Assembly: GCA_002633005.1 (NCBI GenBank)
Contig: NMRA01000257.1
Coordinates: 385,737-449,736 of the forward strand
Direction: 5' to 3'
Length of the DNA stretch: 64,000 bases
Origin: Phoronis australis
Taxonomy: Eukaryota; Phoronida; Phoronidae
The position numbers and the translations under genes were made by a program. Below are positions 1 to 13,200 of this stretch, in pieces (position 1 is the stretch's first letter; the number at the start of each line of letters is the position of its first letter). The notes under the pieces are model-generated. The model did no database searches. It was not told the DNA's origin and worked only from the letters and a program-made list of their open reading frames with translations.

Positions 1-2407
1 CACTGGGCACCAGTCCCGGCATCTGGGTCTGCTGCCGGTGTCTGTGGTGAGAGAACCTTTGAGGCTGCACCTGCTGATACAAACTTCCATTCTCCTGCTG
101 TTGATATCTCCCGTACTGCGCACACTGCATTGGGCAAGAGGGTATCCAAGATGACATTCGCTCAACTTGGGGTGTTACTACTTGTAAGATGGGACTCTTC
201 CTGTTTGTCGCCAGCCACACCTGCTGGCCAGCATTAGCAGCACTGGCTGGTAACTGATGCTGCATTGGAGAGACAGATGGAAATGAATTGCGAGGCATTG
301 GGTTGTAACCAGAAGATGATGTATGGCATGACTCTACTGAGGCGGCTGCATGCCAACTATGACGTATTTGGCCTCTTTGCTCAACAGGTCTCTGGTAAGC
401 TTGTGGCTTGATAGAAAAATCTTGTCTGCCAACAGCACACAAGTCACCTTCATCAGGAGGTACTGGGGAAACCCTTTCACAAACTGGTTGATACAATCCA
501 ACACACAGGCGCTTCTTCTGAGGGCTGTCAACCAGTTGAGGATGAAATCTTTTCTTGAATGGAACCAAAGGTTGGTTTTCAGATACCCGCTTAGAGGTAT
601 TCAAGTTGCAGTTTTTAGTCTGTGACACTTGCCCAACATTGTTGGCTTGACTGACATTGTCTTCCAGTCTGAAGGCTACGCCACCAAGTTTTGAAAGGAG
701 CAATTTTACTGCTGACCTTGTCTCAGCTGGGAGCAGTTCCTCGTCCTGTGTCTCGTACAAGTTAATGAGATCTTTGATAGACATATCAAGGACATTAGAT
801 GACAAGATTGTGCTTGAGGTTTGCTTACTATCTGAACAATTCTTCGCCACATCTTGATGAATCTCAGCAGAACAATTCTTTTCAGACTCTGTATTGCTGT
901 CAGAAGGGATGACGTTGAAGACTGATAAGTCTTCTCCTGTGCTGCTGGGAGTTGGTTGTTCATTTCCTGAACAGCAGCTATCATTGCTGTTGCTGGTCTC
1001 CACCTCTGATGTAACAACACGTGAGCTACTACAGATTTCGTCTACCTCTTGTTTAACTAGTAGACATGCTGGCTGTACTCTACAAGGAGTTTTTACATTA
1101 CTGCAATCTTGTTCCACTTCCATAGCTGTATATTTGTGCACGCCGTCATTGACATTTGCCGACAGTGATGAACGTAAAGGTGGATCCACTGATGTCCCTG
1201 GATTAACGTTTTCGGAGCACAAAACTTCTTTATGATTTGGAAACTGAATTTGAGTTGCATCAACACTGTCCGTGCAGGCAGAAGTGTCCAATTCAATTGA
1301 CTCCTCCATCACATTTGACTCTTCAGTCACATTTGACTCCTCCGTCACACTTGACTCCTTTGTCACACTTGACTCCTTTGTCACACTTGACTCCTCCGTC
1401 ACACTTGACTCCTCCGTCACATTTGACTCCTCCGTCACATTTGACTCTTCTGTCACATTTGACTCCTCCGTCACATTCGTATCCTCTGTCACATTTGACG
1501 TTAAGCCATTGCAGCCATCTCTGGTCGTCTGTTGCACTTCAACATCGGTATCATCAGTAGGGCTGCAATCTCTGTCCACCAGGTGGTGCTTTGGGCAAGG
1601 CTTCAGACTGATGAAACTGTTGCTGGTTTTGTTAGACGAATTTTGCACTAGTTCACTTGCTTCCCCTTCATCACCACTTACAGCTACTTCAAGAGTCCAA
1701 TCCTTGCACGTGTTTTCACTACTTTCACATGCTGAGGAGGAAGTTGCAGGGCTAGAGTTGCTCATGTGGGAAATGTTTTGATGTTCCATGAACACAGACG
1801 GCACATCCTGGTGACTGCTGCAGGATACTGAACTTTCACACCAACCTGAGCAAGCGTCACCTGAATCATCACAATCAGCACCTGACTCAAGCCAACGCAA
1901 ATCGACATCTCCACTTTGGGAAACTCCCTCAATTGAGAGCTCTTCAGTGTGTCCTCTGTTGGCAGCTAACAAACACCCACTTCTCTTGATATCATCAGTT
2001 AGGCTTGCGGTGTCAGTGCCATCAACACTTCCTTCAACACGATTCTCCTTCTTAAACGGAGTTGTACAATCACGATCTACGTGAACACTGGAGCAGTCTG
2101 CCACTAACGTGTTGCTGGGTGCAACAGAGGACACAGAAGAGACAACTTGATCATGACAAGCGGACAGCGCTTCACTAGAATCCCCAGTTGTAGGAGAGGG
2201 TTCACTTGTAACCTCTGCTGTCACAGGTGGTTCATGTGCATCCATGGTAACATTCCCTCCAAAGCCATCAGAAGCTGGGACATCAGTGACTTCATTATCC
2301 CATGTATTGAAGTGAATGTCCTCAGGGTCTGATTGTTCACCATCCGTTTGTTCACAAGCTTCGTCTTCTGAGCAAGACTCCTCCTTGGCATGACTCAGCA
2401 GTTTAGT
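1..2407 (-). CDS. TASOR: TASOR-family gene, long 3' coding exon (runs off left edge)
   Basis: The minus strand stays open in one frame from 2407 to the window edge (802 codons, no stop). It begins after a good acceptor (pyrimidine-rich tract ending TCTTCAG at about 2408) and joins the 3990-3928 exon in phase 0. The sequence is Ser/Thr/Glu/Asp-rich and probably disordered. It holds an 11-unit acidic hexapeptide repeat (about 1498-1299). Near the 3' end are a helical-looking stretch starting MSIKDLINLYETQDEELL (about 795-740), a basic patch (PQKKR, about 515) and a Gln/Tyr-rich tail. I recognise no folded domain here; assignment to the TASOR-family gene rests on linkage, strand and phase. The overlapping plus-strand open frames are shadows of the repeat. 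No stop codon or poly(A) site is in the window, so the C-terminus is missing. Confidence 0.8.
1299..1498 (-). repeat. 18-bp coding minisatellite, 11 units
   Basis: Eleven head-to-tail 18-bp units lie in frame inside the long exon. On the minus strand each encodes a variant of (N/S)VTEES, with two units reading SVTKES and one NVMEES. Because 18 is a multiple of 3, unit gain or loss keeps the frame. The units differ at several positions, so the array is not very recent. The NVT sequons are unlikely to be glycosylated in a nuclear protein. Confidence 0.95.
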
Positions 2408-3927
2408 CTGAAGACAGAGAAACAATAACGTGAACTTTTTGACACAAAGCGGCATATTTATGATACAATCCAGGTTTTTAGTACATTTTCAATGTAATAG
2501 CTCTCCTATGCAAAGCAACTTGTCAAATGCATCTATGTAACCTAAACCTGCATTTTAATCCGGTTTAGCTATCAAATGTTTAATTCAAAATCGAAGAGCT
2601 TTTAGGTTTTAAAAACATTACCACACCCACATGATCTTGAATCATTGTCGAATTACCCAGCAAGTGAAGACGTAGGCAAAGTGTACATTTGCGATTTTCG
2701 AATCCGCAATTTTAGGGCTGGCTGCCACCAATACACTTTGAAGTGTTTCCGTGAGTCGCTTAAGGTTTCAATTTTCTTTTAAGTAACGGAACTAAAATCT
2801 CATCATGGTAAGGAATGAGACTGATTTTGTGAGTACACTAGGCCAAATTAAACTTTCGTTTTTTCACCAGCTAAATAGGACAAAATGAACTTGAAAAATG
2901 ACGATTTTCTGAGTCTAGCCCCCAATAATGTATGACAACCAGTGGCCCAGGATCAAGATTTGATTTGGATTGCAACACATGTATACCAATATTTCCATGA
3001 TCATCCTTGGAGTGATTTCGGTCGGTAGAAAGGCAGACGCCAAAAAAAAAGACCCGAAAACAGTGAAAGCAGCCACTAGGTGGAGTAGAATACAACAAAT
3101 CCATCCAAAAACAAGAAAGTGGTTACATCTCCTAAATAGATACCTATTTGGTAAATTTCATGATAATTTTGTCGCGGAACTCCGAAAATACAGAGACAAA
3201 TGCAAAAACTAAAATTATCACTAGGAGGCACAATGGCAATTGTAACTGTCCTAAAATTCCCTCATGCTATCTAATTAATGGCAAGAACATGCCCGCAAAA
3301 TTTCATGAACATCCATCAAGGGGTTTTGAAGATACAGCAGCAGATGCCAGATGGACGAGATAATTTTTTTATTGCAAACTACTGAAAGTACAATTATTTC
3401 GAAAAATGCAATTACAAAACCAAGTTACCCAACTGCACAGGACACAGTGCCTAAAAACTTTCCTCAGCAGAAAATGATTCTCATCTCTAGATTGTTCATG
3501 GCATTGGTCAGTAAAATGCCTTCCAACACTGGACTGCGTTACATCAATTGCAGGAGATTTCTCAATTCATTGATGGAAGAAACCAATTCCTCTTTATGAT
3601 AAGGAAATTTAATTGGTAATTTTTGGGTAGAGACAATAACCATACTTCAAGATTTCCACGTTCAGGATAAGGTAGGGAGATATGCCCATTGTACATTGTT
3701 TATTTTTATTTTTTTATGTATTTATTATCATTTACAAACAATTACAAAAACAAACAAACAAATAAGTACACCATTCATTCACGCATGCACACCTCAGGAA
3801 GACCATTCTCATAATCTCGTTTAAAGTAAATATCTTCTACATGAAGTTAACATGAACAATAAATTTTTCCCATTTTGCAGAGAAGCTGTCATGTACAAAG
3901 TTTTTATGTACATTGTTTATTACTCAC
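2408..3927. other. Intron of the TASOR-family gene
   Basis: Bounded by donor CAT|GTGAGT (3927) and acceptor TCTTCAG (2408) on the minus strand. AT-rich. It contains a degraded copy of the HINE-like repeat at about 2905-3365 and an A/T-rich simple stretch near 3700-3770. No other coding signal was seen. Confidence 0.7.
2905..3365 (+). mobile_element. Degraded HINE-like tandem-module element
   Basis: Carries the same modules as 35606-37280: a CCACTAGGTGG block near 3075, the phrase AAATTTCATGA twice (about 3153 and 3298), GAAGATACAG, a CACTAGGAGGCAC block near 3220, and the terminal-type phrase GCAGATGCCAGATGG before 3360. Divergence is much higher than in the large block, so this is an old copy. 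Small open frames across it are not genes. Confidence 0.75.
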
Positions 3928-3990
3928 ATGTCGGTTAGTGTCACATTCTTTAGTTACTTGTTCCTTATTAGCCCACTTGGACACAGTAAC
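3928..3990 (-). CDS. TASOR: TASOR-family gene, 63-bp internal exon
   Basis: Predicted from splice signals: acceptor TTTCTTACAG immediately before 3990 and donor CAT|GTGAGT after 3928. It encodes 21 codons starting VTVSKWANKEQV and is open in phase 0, matching phase 0 at the end of the 6801-4948 exon and the start of the 2407 exon. No domain is recognisable in so short a piece. The call rests on splice-site quality and phase agreement, so it could be an alternatively used exon. Confidence 0.65.
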
Positions 3991-4947
3991 CTGTAAGAAA
4001 GGACATTAGGAAGCATCACAACAGAAGCCTGGCAAACACAACCACAACCACAGGTATTAGCAACAGGCTTTAGTAGAGCACGTGTGGTCTGTAACATTGA
4101 ACCTTACTTTGAAATCCAAATAGCGGGAATATGAGAAACTGACAAATACCATCTAGGCAATGCAACAAGCGAATATACATATCAACCTTTTAAATCCTTA
4201 CTTCCTTTCTGGACGACAGAACACTAACTTCTGCTTCAAAAAAGTCTGAAGATCTAAATACATTATTCCACATCCACACAAATACTACTGCCATATTTTC
4301 TTGAGAATTCATTTTATCCCGAAACTGAAGGTCGAGTTAGGCAAATTCCCAGATGAAATGAATTCAAGTTAGGATATCACAGTAGTATTCCTACGTACGT
4401 AGGATATTCCACTTATCCCATACATCCAAACTTATTTGCACTGCAGCGATACCCTGGTGCTGTGTGCGTAAGGACTTGTTATATGACTTAAAATATATGC
4501 TAAGCGTACCCATGCCAGTGAAGCAAAAGGATCCACTATAATGTTGGGTGACTAGCAAGGTTTTATTTTATAACACATCCTCAAGAATTTTAAGTTTGCA
4601 AAAGATACAAATTAAGACCTGGAACCATTCAATAATGCTGAAAGTTCACTGGAAACTTGGAAACAATCCATCTGGGAGTAAAGCATTTACTGAGGAGTTG
4701 TGCAGCAATGTGTCTAGCTTCAATGTTTTTGTTAGTTTTCTAGGTTTATTTTTCGTTTCTAAGCTTATGGAATTGATGCTGCAGTAAAAGTATTTCCTCC
4801 ATTGACCACTACATTGGAAAATAACAATGGAAACTGTGATTATTCAAGAAACAATATCTAATTGTGAAGGTTTAAAGGTGATTTCATGTCAGAAAATGGC
4901 TATTGGTGTTCGCGACCAATTCTGCAGCATTATCACAGACCACCTAC
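3991..4947. other. Intron of the TASOR-family gene
   Basis: Donor GTG|GTAGGT at 4947 and acceptor at 3991, minus strand. Around 4510-4600 it holds a fragment sharing phrases (AAAAGGxCCxA, ATGTTGGGTG) with 8465-8515 and weakly with 40095, a dispersed repeat remnant. Nothing else stands out. Confidence 0.65.
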
Positions 4948-6801
4948 CACTGATAGTCTTTTTAGCCTGACCACTGGTCTGAGATAGATAGGTAGGCTGT
5001 CATCTAACATGCTGGATTTGCAGGTCTGTGTCACACCTTCGTCATGCTTTTCTGACCCACAGCTGGCATCAGACATATCCGTACTTTCACAACTGAACAA
5101 GTTGCGTTGGGTTTTATGTGCCGTCAGATCGGCAGAAAATTGCTTTGCGTCATGCAAAACTAACTTCTTCATGCTTCCAGGACAAAACCTCCGATATGTT
5201 GGTGGGACAGTAGTGGCCTGCTGACTTTTCACCTCACTCTTCACAGGACTTGTTGCATTATGGCCATCACTCGAACGTCTAAATATTGTCCTGTTGGTAA
5301 GCCATGACTTCAAACTATGCTTTCCTGAATGATCAGCTATAGAAGGACACTTGCTCCTCATAAAAAGAGATTTACTAAAGAGTGATGTACAAGAGGAATT
5401 AGCCTTAACTAGCTCACACTGAGCCATGTTTTCACAGGATGAAACAATCTCCTCTTTAATGCTTGCCTTTGATGTGAGCGCCGTAGTATCAACGACTTTA
5501 TCTTTAACAGTCGATAGGTTAATGCAGTCGGACTTAGTCACTATAGGATGATGGCCGTCATAAGAACATATTGCACTTTTCTCCTCTCTACTAGTGATAG
5601 AACTGTCCTGAGTACCTAAAACACAGTGCATGTCAGATAAAGGTGCCATTTTTGAGCAAGTTTCGTTGTCTTCTTTCTTCACGCGTTGTCCGTCCATAGC
5701 TGAACCCAAGCTGCTGGGTTTACCTGCCTTTCTCTCTTTTTTCGGTAAATCAGCCTGTTTGAAGCTTCGTGAATTACTGTCTCTATCCTCCACTGTCCTT
5801 TGGGAAACATGCTCCTTGCTCACAAGCTTCAGTTTCCTGTCTTTGTTCAAGCACGATGAAGCAGGAATAGGTTCAATCCCTGTTCGTTTCCGACCGGGGT
5901 AGTCATCAACTGAAACAGCTCTGCCACCATTAGCCTCTTTCACAAGATGGCCACTTTTCTCCACATGCTCACCAATGGAGTCCCTGCTCATGTGAATACT
6001 AAGAGAATCTTTATCCCTTTTCTGTTTCTTTTTCTTTTTGCATTTATCAGCAGTGTTTGAAATGTCCGTCAAGCTATCAGACTTAAAACTCATACCTTTG
6101 CCAAGTTCATGGCCATCAGCAGTTTTACAGCTCGGGGTCGACATACACTTAGAAGGTTTACTGCTCCGTTTTTTAGTATGCTCCCTTTTCAATTGTTTGC
6201 TCTCCCTCTCATGTTCATTGACATCGAGACGAACTGCACCGTTTCCACTGTCTTGCACCAGCATCACGTCAATATCCTTATTCATGCCTTCTTTAGACGT
6301 TTTGACGAAAAAACTTTTAGGACTGTTAGTTGAGGTTCTTTTGACAGAAGTTTTATGAGAATCGCACTCTATATGATACGGAGGGAAAATGTAGTGACCA
6401 CATATATAGGTAGTGTTACCGTATAACTGATCGTCAACACCAGAAACCTCACTAGGAGAGCACGTCAAGACAACTTCCTCCTTAATACCACCACTGTCAT
6501 CCAACAAAGGCTTGCCAATACCAGTCGAGCTATTCTCTTTGCAAGACGTTTTGCTGGATTTGGTAACTAGCTGGATACGTTCACCTGATTGGTAGTTGTT
6601 TGTAAGCCACTCCGAGTCATTCAGTTTAGTACACACCCGTGACACATTGTTGGACTGAGACATGTGAGATATCACAGCGGGTTCACAAGTCTTGCCTGTG
6701 GACGTCACGGGCACACTCTCAAGAGACACTACTGCATAAGGTAACACATGACGAGGTCGCTTCCTGGGTAGGGCTTTATCGTCATACTCATATAGATAGA
6801 C
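4948..6801 (-). CDS. TASOR: TASOR-family gene, large exon: end of DUF3715 plus disordered insert
   Basis: A single exon of 1,854 bp (618 codons), phase 0 at both ends: acceptor CTCTTAACAG at 6802, donor GTG|GTAGGT at 4948. Its first 25 or so residues, YLYEYDDKALPRKRPRHV then LPYAVVS, match the end of the DUF3715 domain of TASOR proteins, where YEY...RRPRHVCPYAVVS is conserved. After that the vertebrate protein goes on into a SPOC-like domain. Here the sequence becomes a long Ser/Lys/Asp-rich stretch with a polybasic run (KCKKKKKQKRDK, about 6048-6008) that looks like a nuclear localisation signal, and ends IYLRPVVRLKRLSV. No SPOC-like fold is evident. Reading past the donor gives a stop four codons later, so retention of the intron would truncate the protein. 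Confidence 0.9.
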
Positions 6802-9800
6802 CTGTTAAGAGACGGGAGAAACTAGCAGTTAGTTACAACTCTGCTGAAAGATGACTAGGGTGGGACACCTATATTGCAGCAAATAAATAAATTAAAAACT
6901 CTCTGGTATAGCATTGCCCTACCCCAATGAAAATGTAGCTAAACTAATTTTCTAATGCTTAATTTTCTAAATCAGTCAACTTCCAGGAGAAAACAACCTG
7001 TGCGAAGTCAAACTCAAGTTAGCAAAGTGAAGCTACATAAACTTTGTCTGCATAGCAGTCTCTGCCTCCTACCACAAGCTGCAGGTGGTGCTGGCCAACT
7101 GTCATGCTGGGAATAATTGGGGTCATTAAGTAAAAAGAAAATTACACATAAGTGGATTACCTTCATCAATTATTTATAGATGTCTGCACGCAAACTACTA
7201 AAATTGCGAATATTCTACCTTGCTATCTTGTCCATCTATTACACAAGTCTAAACGTTAATAACACCAAAACACAGCATGCGCGTTTATCAACATCATGTT
7301 GGCATATAAACACAGTGTCATAACACAGTACAGCACATCCCTTGTTACTCGGTGAAATGAAATTTCTCCAAGTGTGTTGCTCCGTTTCTGCTAGGATTTT
7401 TCTGATTTTTTCTGTGGATAGATCATTCCAAGGACTATCACAAATGTTTCATTTCTTTTTCTCTAGGTATTATCGTTCTCGAGATTTTGCGAGGACTGGT
7501 CTCCACTAAACAGAGTTTTTGTGCTGCATCTACGGCGTTACTACATAAATCTGTCTGACATTTGGTATGTGGATAGATCTTTTCAAGCGCTAACACCATA
7601 GTGAAACCCACTGTTCCTTACGACTTCATGTTCTCAAGATATTCCAGATTTACCGCTCAGACAGTTAGTTATCAATAGCTGTTTTTTGTTACTCTATATT
7701 TGACGCATTTTTCGTCTCACTGACATGAAATTTACGCACATATTTGTTTAGTAAATAGGTGGAGGACATTTGTTTTTAGGCGAAATCGGACACAAGATGG
7801 CGCAGTGACGGCCCTTTCTTCGAATTATGTTTGTCATTGAGGAGCTTTAACTAAACGAGCCTTTGACCAAACTTTTTTAAATTTGATATGTAAATAGATC
7901 TCCGAACAGGCGATCTAATACGTTGGCCTAATAGGCATTGAGGTCACCATTGTTGATGTTCTTGGTTTCGTCGTTGACCTCACATTAATGGAGGCCCTGA
8001 CTGACAACTGCCAAGCTAAATTTAATTTAATTGCTAAGAAAACAAAATATTTTTAAGACAAAAAGAAAATTATTTTAAAAGCAAATCATGTTCAAAAAGA
8101 AAATCTGATACAAAGCAATTTCAAAAATATTTTGAAAGAAAAAAGTTTAAAAGGGACAAAAAATTAAAAGTAAAACGTGGTTAAATAGAAAATCTGATGA
8201 AAAACATTTTTAAAAATATTTTGAAAGTAAAACAGTTTCAAAAATATAAACAATTATTGAAACCAAAATAAAATCACCATTAAAGACAAAACTCTTGCTT
8301 TTCCTTTGCACTTTCAAATGATTTTAAAATGAAAGCAGCCCCCACCCACAGCTCATTCACTGACAATTATCACAGGAATGTAGGTCTATTTGTGGCCATA
8401 TGTACAACCATTCATTGATAGATTAAGCTGACTAAGTGACCTAATGTTTGTAAACAGCAAGTTAATGAGCCTGTAGCAAAAGGGCCCAACAAAATGTTGG
8501 GTGGGCCAATAAAAGATTAATCTGGACTGTGAACACTCATAATGATACCAAGGAAATTCCACATAACAACAGAGACAAAAGATTAAAGAGAATTTTCAGA
8601 CAGGTTAACAACAAATACAGATACTGGATGGAGACTGCAGTGAACTGAAATATGAAAATGAACCCAGCAAATTAGCTATATCTGATGCTTGGTGATTGGT
8701 GGAATATTTTGGAACTTGGTTGGCTATGTTGTTACTAAACGAAAAACAGCATTTTTACACCGATTTCCACAGAAGATTCCTAGTGTCAACGAGTGAAATT
8801 TTCTTTAACTCGGTCAACTTGGGTAAAAATCTTGCCAGCGAAAATGAAAAACTACACAAAAACGTTGACAACCAAGAGGACAGGAAACACATCTAATAAA
8901 TATGAAATTCTGGACAAGGAGCTAGCTGCAGTTATTAATTTGCGTCATTTCTTCCCAAAACTTCAGTTACAATGATGTGCATTTAGCGCCAGTGCCCAAG
9001 GAGTGAGTCCCCGTTGACATTGTCCGACCTGTTTGTATTTAATTGAAATGCCAGCATACTCGTCCCATCGTTCAGGTAATTAGAACTTGGATACATCATA
9101 TAAATACACACAGACAGGACAATTTCTCCAGGGTGACACTGATTTTTTTTAAGTGTCAGCTGTGCAACAATTTTTCACAGATCTTCACGCAAACGTTCGT
9201 TGTCACGCAGCAGAAAGTACTGGTTTAGTACCCTGAAAGTCAGTTATCTTCTGCTCAGCTGGACAATAGGTCATACAGGGTGCATTAAATTCTGATTAAT
9301 AGAGGGACAATAAACTTGGGGCAATAAAATGTGCACTAAACTGGCTGATTTTCACCAAGATTTCCTGTCATAACAGCTAAGCCAGCTCTACTGCTTGACC
9401 CAGAAAAATTTCCGTCAGCTTTCATGAGTAAGCCACTTGTGCTGGTTAAAGAACATATTTTGATCGTAACTTATTTTTCTCACTTTAACTTTGAAAACTA
9501 TGCCAAGGTGACCATTACCTCTCTTCTTAGATACAGCACCAACAACATTTTCTAGCTTGGCCTGAATTTTTTGCACTGACCTGGAAAATTAGGTCACCAA
9601 TTTGGAATGGAACCAGGAAATGTCCCACGAACACACTGGTGCAAAGCAAGACCAAAATTCATAACTTCTTTCCTGAGTTAATGAGTCACCAACTTCAGTA
9701 CGGTAATGACTGTCGAAACTCCATGGCAACTCGTGACACAGGACTAGCAAAAAAGTGTGAACTGTGTATTCAAGGTCCACTGGGGGCATCCTGCGAAGGT

Positions 9801-10133
9801 GACAGTCAATGCCTGATGAGACTTTTTAATCGATGCGCTCTTTAATAGCAACCAAATTTCTCCTATTTCAGGTAACCATGGGGAAGAAAAATTTTCTTTC
9901 GTTTTTGCAAAAATTCACATTTCCGACTACTTTTCAATTTTTGGTAAATTTTCTTATGATTTCCTTTCATGATGTTCGACACAATGTCAGCACAATGTTT
10001 TCAACTGCCGAGTACTTTTCCTGGAGGGGGCATATCCATAAAAATGATGATCCCTGACATAACATGTTGTTTGTATCTCACAATCAGGATGTGTACAGCA
10101 CAAACAAACCTCCAACAGTTCACACATACTTAC
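6802..10133. other. Intron of the TASOR-family gene
   Basis: From donor TCT|GTAAGT at 10133 to acceptor AACAG at 6802 (minus strand). At about 7380-7930 the phrase 'tatgtggatagatc' or a variant recurs three times at about 140-360 bp spacing, a decayed tandem element. At 8030-8320 there is a very A-rich tract with two copies of a roughly 90-bp unit. A palindrome built on GGGCCCAACA/TGTTGGGTGGGCC lies at 8482-8507. No exon was found inside. Confidence 0.65.
8030..8320. repeat. A-rich tract with a duplicated ~90-bp unit
   Basis: The phrases AGAAAATCTGAT and AAAAATATTTTGAAAG occur twice, near 8099-8145 and 8188-8230, within a tract dominated by A on the plus strand. This is a simple-sequence-like local duplication with no coding potential. 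Confidence 0.7.
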
Positions 10134-10274
10134 AGAAGAATGGATCAGCTGTGACCTTAAGTGATCTTCCACTGCAGCTTCAGTTGAAGAGATGTGCCCG
10201 CAACAGTTTGGTGTTGGATCAAGACTGGCTCGAGATTTGCTTGGCTCGACTTTTTTTACTTTACCCAAAGCCAC
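10134..10274 (-). CDS. TASOR: TASOR-family gene, DUF3715 exon 4 (as seen)
   Basis: 141 bp, 47 codons, phase 0 at both ends. Acceptor CACCAG before 10274 and donor TCT|GTAAGT after 10134. The peptide VALGKVKKVEPSKS...SLDPTP...CCGHIS... lines up with the TASOR stretch that follows the VIFK strand (GKIKxI...LDPTPxxECHVS). Both neighbours join without a frame change: LVIFK|VALGKVKKV upstream and LIHSS|VYLYEYDD downstream. The LDPTP match and the two perfect joins make this a confident exon. Confidence 0.9.
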
Positions 10275-13200
10275 CTGGTGATTCAAGAGAGAACCAGTTC
10301 CATGACTCGAAATTAACTACAGTTACCTATAACATACTCCAATACATACGACTTACCTTGAAAATTTAATACTATACTAGTGCAAAATGGTGAATTTAGC
10401 CCAGTTTGTGGACAAACGGTAACGCTTTTGCGGAGTGATTACTATTTCAAACACTGCCAAGAGAGGGAGCAACACAATTCAAGATCCATAGCAGCTAGCA
10501 TACGAATTACCCAACTCAAAACTGCCAATGGAGAGAGCCAGTGTACCAAGTTGAATTCCTTGCAATAGACTGCATGTAGAAGTCTCCAAATCCAACGACT
10601 TATACAAGAATTCTAAACCTCAAGCAAGGCAGTCACATTGGAGGACTGTCTTTGTAAAGGAGGTTTGTAGCTGGGCTTTCAAATACGGAGTGATACATTG
10701 CAACTTTCTCTCCCCGAGTGGCCTTCCAGGCAGATCTTCCCTGAAAATCCTTCAAAATCTTCCCCACTGTTAAGTGATCCATGTAACCATTGTCTGCTTT
10801 CACAATATGCAAGCCATGTTACAAACCCTATCACGAGTAATTGCCAAAAATACAGAATTTTCAGTACATTAAATCTAACTTCTTCTTAAATGGATTTAAA
10901 AGGATGATTTATGCCATTTTTATTATATTTCTACCCGTAATGTTTCTTTAACATTACTCATTCTATTTATAGCCACTACTTTTGCATTCACACACCTCAT
11001 CCCATACCACAAGCAAAAAGATTCTGATAAATACTGCAAACAAAATATACGCAAATCAGTAAATTTCGCGGTGAAAAGCAGTCATGAAATTATCATTTGC
11101 ATTGCAACTACTAATTAAAGGTAAAGTTTTTATTCGCAAAAACTATAGGACAAATTGTGTTTGCTGAATTTTCTACTCATAGTAGCATGTATATAAGCAC
11201 TCAAACAAAACAAAACCGACATAGGGGCTCATACTTGTTCAATGAAAACAAATTTGGTTGTACATGCCAGAAATTGTTCATTACTTACTTTCATTTTACA
11301 TGAGAATTAGAAGACAAGAACGTTAAGTTCTATTAAGAGAACTCAGATTGCATTAACCTGTTAGTGATAATAAGTCATTTGGGAAGAGCAATTCAAATAA
11401 ATTTCAATTATAAAGATATAGTAAAACACTAAATTTTGATTTAGATCCCTTATCGGCCAGTCTCAATAAGTGTTCTTAACTTAGTACAACTTCTGCACTT
11501 GAATAGAAGAGGTAGTTCAGGTTATTCTTTGACTACGGACTCAACAGGTTGGCTTGAGCCTGTAAATATAGTTGTTTACGCACAGGTAACCAGTCTAGCT
11601 GGTGGTCGCTTTACATGACCAGCCTGTTCTACAGCAGTACAAACTGTCACTGGTTGCCAAGCCCAGAAATTACCTGCAGCGTAATACAAGAAGGTTTAAG
11701 TACACACGTGGCGTGAGTTCCGTAGACCTATAGTTTCTTGCGAGAAATGCGACAACTCACATCTGACTTTGCGAGATATCACCACGCATTACAAGGGAAA
11801 CATGTGATCACACTAATGATCAGCACTGTAGGATTTCAATAGATAGAGCTCAAATAGTTCAACGGAATGTTTATGTCTGATAGTAGACAACCCAAATCCT
11901 TCAACTTAACATCAACATGAAATAAACCCTTCAACTTGCCAACAGACACAAATCCACAGCTCAAGTCCACAGCCCAAGACCACAGTTCAGGTCCACAGCC
12001 CAAGACCACTGTCCAAGTCCACAGCCCAGACCACAGCCCACAGCCCAACTCCACAGCCGAGACCACAGTCCANACAGCCCAGACCACAGACCACAGCTCA
12101 GACCACAGCCCACAGCTCAGACCACAGCCCACAGCCCAACTCCACAGCCGAGACCACAGTCCAAGTCCACAACCAAGACCACAGCCAAGACCACAGTCCA
12201 AGTCCACAGGCAGACTGTTGAGCCAGCAGCACCTCACTCTAGCCTACATCTAGTGACAATGGTACCACTATACACACACACTACCTCCACAACTGGAACA
12301 ACTGAAGGGTCACCAGACCACACTACCAGCTAACAGCCCTGAGATCAATAGACTGAATGAAAAAGTGACCAGGTGAATAGAACAAAAGGTTGAATAACAC
12401 ATTATGTTGATACAGTGATGCAGTTGTTCCCAGCATCCAACCACCTCAATACAAGAACAGATGGGGAGTCAAGAAGCACTGGGCTTTAGGACTAGACCAA
12501 CAGAATGGTGCACCATGCAAGATTCTTAACTCTCCAACCATTTTCCCCATTCAGACCAAAAGTATGACCAGATTCCTCACAGTGGGTGTAACACAACCAA
12601 GTCATAGGTGCCACTGTAGCTGGATTACCTTTCGATTCTCAGTCCAGTAAAAATTAAAACGTTTCTGTATCATATTTCTCCACTGGATGACTCATCTCCA
12701 TTATCACTTGTAAGATAGTTCCAAGAGTAATCCCGCAGTATTAACCTCGGAGCAACCCAGTCTCAAGGTAATTATACCATAAGTTTTCTTTTTACTGGCA
12801 AACACTGCTGGTGTCCCTTCTTAGCTTCAAATGGAAATGCACGGGGTGCTTCGTACAGACATCGTTATTCTTTTTACCAATACAAGTAATATGCAAATGT
12901 ACATTCGGTGTACATTTCCATGGGGTATATGTTAACGAACAGATTTAAAGTACTGCCTGTAGACCAATGTCAAAAGTTATTCACCTATTCATTGATGAAG
13001 CGAAAAAGAAGCCAAACTATGAAGCACACAAGCTTGATCACTACAACTGACTCATCAGGACAAGATTCTCAGTACTAAATGTGACACGCGATGGTGTGCA
13101 AAGGCAACGCTCGAGTCCACAGTGATTTTGGTTTTCAACACTTCCCATCCGAAAAGTAAATAGAATAGAGAAAATGACCATGCCACATGATAGAGGATCC

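Noticed and set aside
706-1296. Minus-strand open frames at 706-1020 and 1093-1296
   Set aside because: Out of frame with the long open minus frame that spans 2407-1.
1237-1781. Plus-strand Ser/Thr- and His-rich open frames of 107 and 169 codons
   Set aside because: They are antisense shadows of the 18-bp coding minisatellite in the TASOR-family exon; the minus frame is open for 802 codons with a splice acceptor.
5009-6854. Plus-strand open frames across the large exon
   Set aside because: Antisense shadows of the 618-codon minus-strand exon with DUF3715 homology.
11836-12253. Cys/Trp/Gly-rich minus frame and Gln/Pro/Thr-rich plus frame
   Set aside because: Low-complexity CCACAG minisatellite containing an N.
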